A stretch of 8,106 nt of DNA from an uncultured Alphaproteobacteria bacterium (GTDB taxonomy: Bacteria > Pseudomonadota > Alphaproteobacteria > CASFRQ01 > SAAU01): contig CASFRQ010000199.1 of assembly GCA_949296785.1 (NCBI GenBank), positions 1 to 8,106 of the forward strand. Direction: 5' to 3'. The translations under genes were made by a program, and so were the position numbers. The notes beneath the pieces are model-generated. The model ran no database searches. It saw only the letters and a program-made list of their open reading frames with translations, and was not told where the DNA came from. This document shows, one piece after another, positions 5,387 to 8,106 of this stretch (the stretch's first letter is position 1; every line of letters begins with the position of its first letter).

Positions 5387-8044
5387 TTATCTTCTGGAAC
5401 GGCGGCGAGGAGCAATGGTTCCTTCCACTTTCGGGGCATCTTCCTCGTTTTCTTCCTCTATAACGGCAGTTGGGTCAAAACGTTCCACTTTCTTGTAAGA
5501 AGATAAAATAATCTGATAAAGCTTTTGAGAAGAAGAAAGTATTTGTTCCATCTGCGCCATATCCGCCGCCTGAGAAACGGTTTCCTCATTTTGTTTCAAA
5601 AGCGTGTAAGCGGAAGAACTCTCCTTGTAAGCGGTCTCTATTTCTTCCACATTTTTGAGAGAATCGTAAACTTTTGTTATTTTATCCATGTAAACGGTTG
5701 ACTGAGACAGAATATGGGAAAAAGACTCTTTCCCGATGGTCAGCATTTTCTGAATGGTGAAATTTTGTGCTTCCCGAGCTTTGAGTTCTATGCGTTCATA
5801 AAATTGTTCCGCTTTTCTGACATCCAGCATGGAAACAAATTCTTTGGCATTGACCTCGTTCAAAAGCATTAAAGCTTCTTTCAGAGATTCTAAGGACAGT
5901 TTCGCGTCGGATTCGGGAGAATTGTCAACCAGTATCTGTGTGGATTTTTCCAGATTGTCCGCTTTTTCTTTTAAATCGGAAATCATTTTCTTCCGGTTTT
6001 TGTTATCATCCGACTGCTTCTGCTTGGTTTCAATCACTTTTTTCTGAAGCAGGGTTTGCTGCGCTTTTGTTATCAATGTGTTAATATGATTCTTAAAAGC
6101 GTCCGTGTCCTGAGAATACTCCGGTTTTTGCAGGTTCCCTTTAAGGGAAAGCGAGAAAGGAGGCAGGTTTTTCAAAGAAGTCATTTGAACGGAAATCAAA
6201 CCGTCTTCCGTCCAGGAGGGAAGGTTGAGGCGGAAATTGAAAATACCGTTGGCCTGAGTGGCGAAAAATTCGTTGTTGGTGAAAGTCAAGATTCCTTTTG
6301 TCAAATCCGCTTTCCCTTTCATGGAATTTAATATGCTGGTTCCTTCATAGAGGTCTTTTTTCAAAGCGTCTTCAAACAGCTTTTGATCGGCGTTTTCCGG
6401 TTTGTCGGAAATATCGCGGATCTCCCGTTCAATTTTGCTGAAGGACAAGCCTCTGATTGTCGGCTGGACAAGGCTATACTCGTAAAAACCCTGCCCATTT
6501 TGCGCCAATTCGTAAAAGGACAGCCCTTTTGATTCCGTGTCGCCTTTCAGGGAAAGGGTTCCTTTTGTCAGCAAGAAGGGCCCTGCTTTTATCTGCAATG
6601 AAGAAGTGTCAATGTTTTCCAAAGTCAGCGAGTTTTTAAAAGCACCCGTTTCAATGTTTAACGAACCGCTTGTTTCCATCTTACCTTTTAAGACATTTCC
6701 CGTGAAATCGGATATCCGGAAAGTGTTGTCCTTTAATGAGACCAAAGCTTTGGCGTTGTCTACGGAGTATCCTTTGAAAGACAGGAGTTGCGCTGAAACA
6801 TTTAAATTTAACGATAAATCTTTCCAAAGACTGAAATCAAAGCTTTCTTTGGAAAAACCGTCTTCTTTCGCCGAAAATAAATCGTTGGGCTGGATAAATT
6901 TCTCTAAATCTAAAATAGCTGTTTGCAAAGACCCTTCCAAACTTAACGGATTCTTTTTGTAAAATAAGTCTCCCTTTAATGTTTGCACGCCGACGGTTAT
7001 CTCCATGTTGCCGAAATTCAGTTCATCTTTTGTTCCGGAAACGGAGGAAGTTAATTTTAAGCTGCCTGCCAAAGCCGGCAAGTATTTGAAGTCAGGCTTA
7101 AACAATTTGACAAATGTATGGAAATTCGGGTGTCTGATGGAAATATCCAAATTGTAAGAAGGTTTTGTAAAGATATTTTGGATGGACCCTTGTTCTGTGA
7201 TAGAGGCTTGTGAAAAATCGGTTGCCGTATTGATTTCCAAAAGCTCTTCGTTACCTTTTAAAGAACCGGACGAACTGGCCCCGTCCAAAACGGAGGGTGT
7301 TTCAAACGGTGACCGAATACCCGCTCTGTTCAGGAAGATTTCTGCGTTTTCCAAAGAAACGGCGTAATTTAAGTTTTGAATATTCAGCTTTTTATCGCCG
7401 AATCCTTCCAAAGCGCCGTCTACGCTGAAAGAAAGGGAAGCCATGTCTTCAACCTTAAACAGGTTTAAAAGGGCAGAACCGTTCGCGCTTGAAAAATTCA
7501 AAGTGACGGACTTAATGGGCAAATCTTTATAAGTGACGTTGTCCGCCCTTACTTCAGCTTTTACATATGTGGTGTTGAGGAAAGAAAGCTTTTTTAACGA
7601 ATCTCGGAACAAAGCCGGCAATTCGCTAAAGGAAATCAATGTCGGCGCGTTGCCTTCTTCTTCTTTTCCGTCATCTTTCAACGGGTAATAAGTATCAAAA
7701 TTGATGTCCTGAAGGGTCATAAAAGCTTCCACACTCGGCTTTTCCCCCGTTTGGAGGATGAGATTGCCCTGAGCCTTGACATTGTCAAACTCAAGGGATG
7801 ATTTTTTGAACGTATACAAAGACGGGGAAAGCTCCACCTCTCCTTGGAAGGTTGTTTTTTGGAATGTTCCTTCCGGGAAAGAAGCCAAAGCGCCTACGGA
7901 CAGCCAATTAAGGATATTTTTAACATCGGCGGAAGCAAAGTTGGCTTTTAATACCGCTTTAGGCGCGTTTTGTTCAAAAATGATGCTGCCGGAAGCATCC
8001 AGCTGTGTTTCGTAAGGTTCTATGGTTGAAAATTTACCTATGGC
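5387..8044 (-). CDS. AsmA-family protein, C-terminal part, with helical C-terminal extension; 5' end disrupted or outside window
   Basis: AsmA-like proteins are long beta-rich bridges anchored in the inner membrane and reaching the periplasm, linked to outer-membrane lipid transport and assembly. Numbering from the TTG at 7888, residues 1 to about 595 show repeated amphipathic strands and the AsmA C-domain pattern: LSLKGDTESKGLSFYELAQN, then a QPTIRGLSF segment, SMKGKADLTKGILTF and LSLKGNLQKPEYSQD. From about 600 to 800 the sequence is charged, helical and probably coiled-coil, followed by an acidic stretch and a basic RRRSRR end, an extension I do not know from standard AsmA. The TTG is not a credible start: it has no ribosome binding site, and family-like sequence continues 52 codons upstream to a TAG at 8047-8045. 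The expected N-terminal membrane anchor is not in the window. Stop TAA, followed by a strong terminator. Confidence 0.85.
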   Translation of the reverse strand, partial: AIGKFSTIEPYETQLDASGSIIFEQNAPKAVLKANFASADVKNILNWLSVGALASFPEGTFQKTTFQGEVELSPSLYTFKKSSLEFDNVKAQGNLILQTGEKPSVEAFMTLQDINFDTYYPLKDDGKEEEGNAPTLISFSELPALFRDSLKKLSFLNTTYVKAEVRADNVTYKDLPIKSVTLNFSSANGSALLNLFKVEDMASLSFSVDGALEGFGDKKLNIQNLNYAVSLENAEIFLNRAGIRSPFETPSVLDGASSSGSLKGNEELLEINTATDFSQASITEQGSIQNIFTKPSYNLDISIRHPNFHTFVKLFKPDFKYLPALAGSLKLTSSVSGTKDELNFGNMEITVGVQTLKGDLFYKKNPLSLEGSLQTAILDLEKFIQPNDLFSAKEDGFSKESFDFSLWKDLSLNLNVSAQLLSFKGYSVDNAKALVSLKDNTFRISDFTGNVLKGKMETSGSLNIETGAFKNSLTLENIDTSSLQIKAGPFLLTKGTLSLKGDTESKGLSFYELAQNGQGFYEYSLVQPTIRGLSFSKIEREIRDISDKPENADQKLFEDALKKDLYEGTSILNSMKGKADLTKGILTFTNNEFFATQANGIFNFRLNLPSWTEDGLISVQMTSLKNLPPFSLSLKGNLQKPEYSQDTDAFKNHINTLITKAQQTLLQKKVIETKQKQSDDNKNRKKMISDLKEKADNLEKSTQILVDNSPESDAKLSLESLKEALMLLNEVNAKEFVSMLDVRKAEQFYERIELKAREAQNFTIQKMLTIGKESFSHILSQSTVYMDKITKVYDSLKNVEEIETAYKESSSAYTLLKQNEETVSQAADMAQMEQILSSSQKLYQIILSSYKKVERFDPTAVIEEENEEDAPKVEGTIAPRRRSRR

Positions 8045-8106
8045 CTAACCGTTTTCTTTTGATTCCACCTCCAAAGACTATTCTTGGACTGTCTGCGTAT
8101 TATAAA
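8045..8106 (-). pseudogene. Upstream part of the AsmA frame containing two in-frame TAG codons
   Basis: Reading the AsmA frame on past its open limit gives YNTQTVQE, TAG (8080-8078), SLEVESKENG, TAG (8047-8045), then AIGKFSTIEPYE and on into the clear AsmA sequence. The amino acids between and before the stops have the polar, alternating character of the rest of the protein, and the other two minus frames look less like AsmA and carry stops of their own. Each TAG is one C-to-T change from CAG (Gln). Either the gene is interrupted here or these bases are wrong; the window ends too soon to tell. Confidence 0.45.

Noticed and set aside
5387..7888. TTG at 7888 as the start of the AsmA gene
   Set aside because: It has no ribosome binding site, and AsmA-like sequence (for example LNWLSVGALASF) runs straight through it from upstream.

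Overview
The window looks like chromosomal DNA from a low-GC (roughly 40-45% by eye) Gram-negative bacterium. The AsmA-type protein implies an outer membrane. DapB, endonuclease III and a membrane region of diguanylate-cyclase type fit a proteobacterium, possibly a host-associated low-GC alphaproteobacterium, but the exact lineage is inference. I saw no mobile element, CRISPR array, tRNA or rRNA.

Layout. Bases 2-1891 (+) hold most of a long-form U32 protein (RlhA/YdcP-like, a probable rRNA hydroxylation factor) whose N-terminus lies outside the window. Facing it on the minus strand, read from right to left, are a multi-pass membrane protein (3318-2548), a good sigma70-like promoter (2539-2512), a 50-codon ORF (2487-2335), and a 114-residue unknown protein (2338-1994). 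The last two overlap by ATGA and look like a small two-gene operon. A divergent intergenic region (3319-3457) leads into dapB (3458-4261) and nth (4258-4956) on the plus strand, also joined by an ATGA overlap. A T-rich, gene-free stretch (4957-5386) follows. It contains degenerate repeats of about 67 bases and a strong terminator for the last gene. That gene is a large AsmA-family protein on the minus strand (5387 to the right edge) with an unusual helical, basic-tailed C-terminus.

How the genes relate. dapB (lysine/diaminopimelate synthesis) and nth (base-excision repair) are ordinary housekeeping genes that share a transcript by position, not by pathway. The U32 and AsmA genes are also core-type functions. 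The less explained parts are the 50-aa/114-aa pair, the membrane-only protein that resembles a diguanylate cyclase without its GGDEF domain, the repeat-rich spacer, and two in-frame TAG codons 33 bases apart in the AsmA reading frame near the right edge. TAG ends both the U32 gene and nth at positions expected for their families, so recoding of TAG is unlikely. A disrupted gene or base errors at a sequence end are simpler explanations. I did not find a clear new defence or mobile system here.
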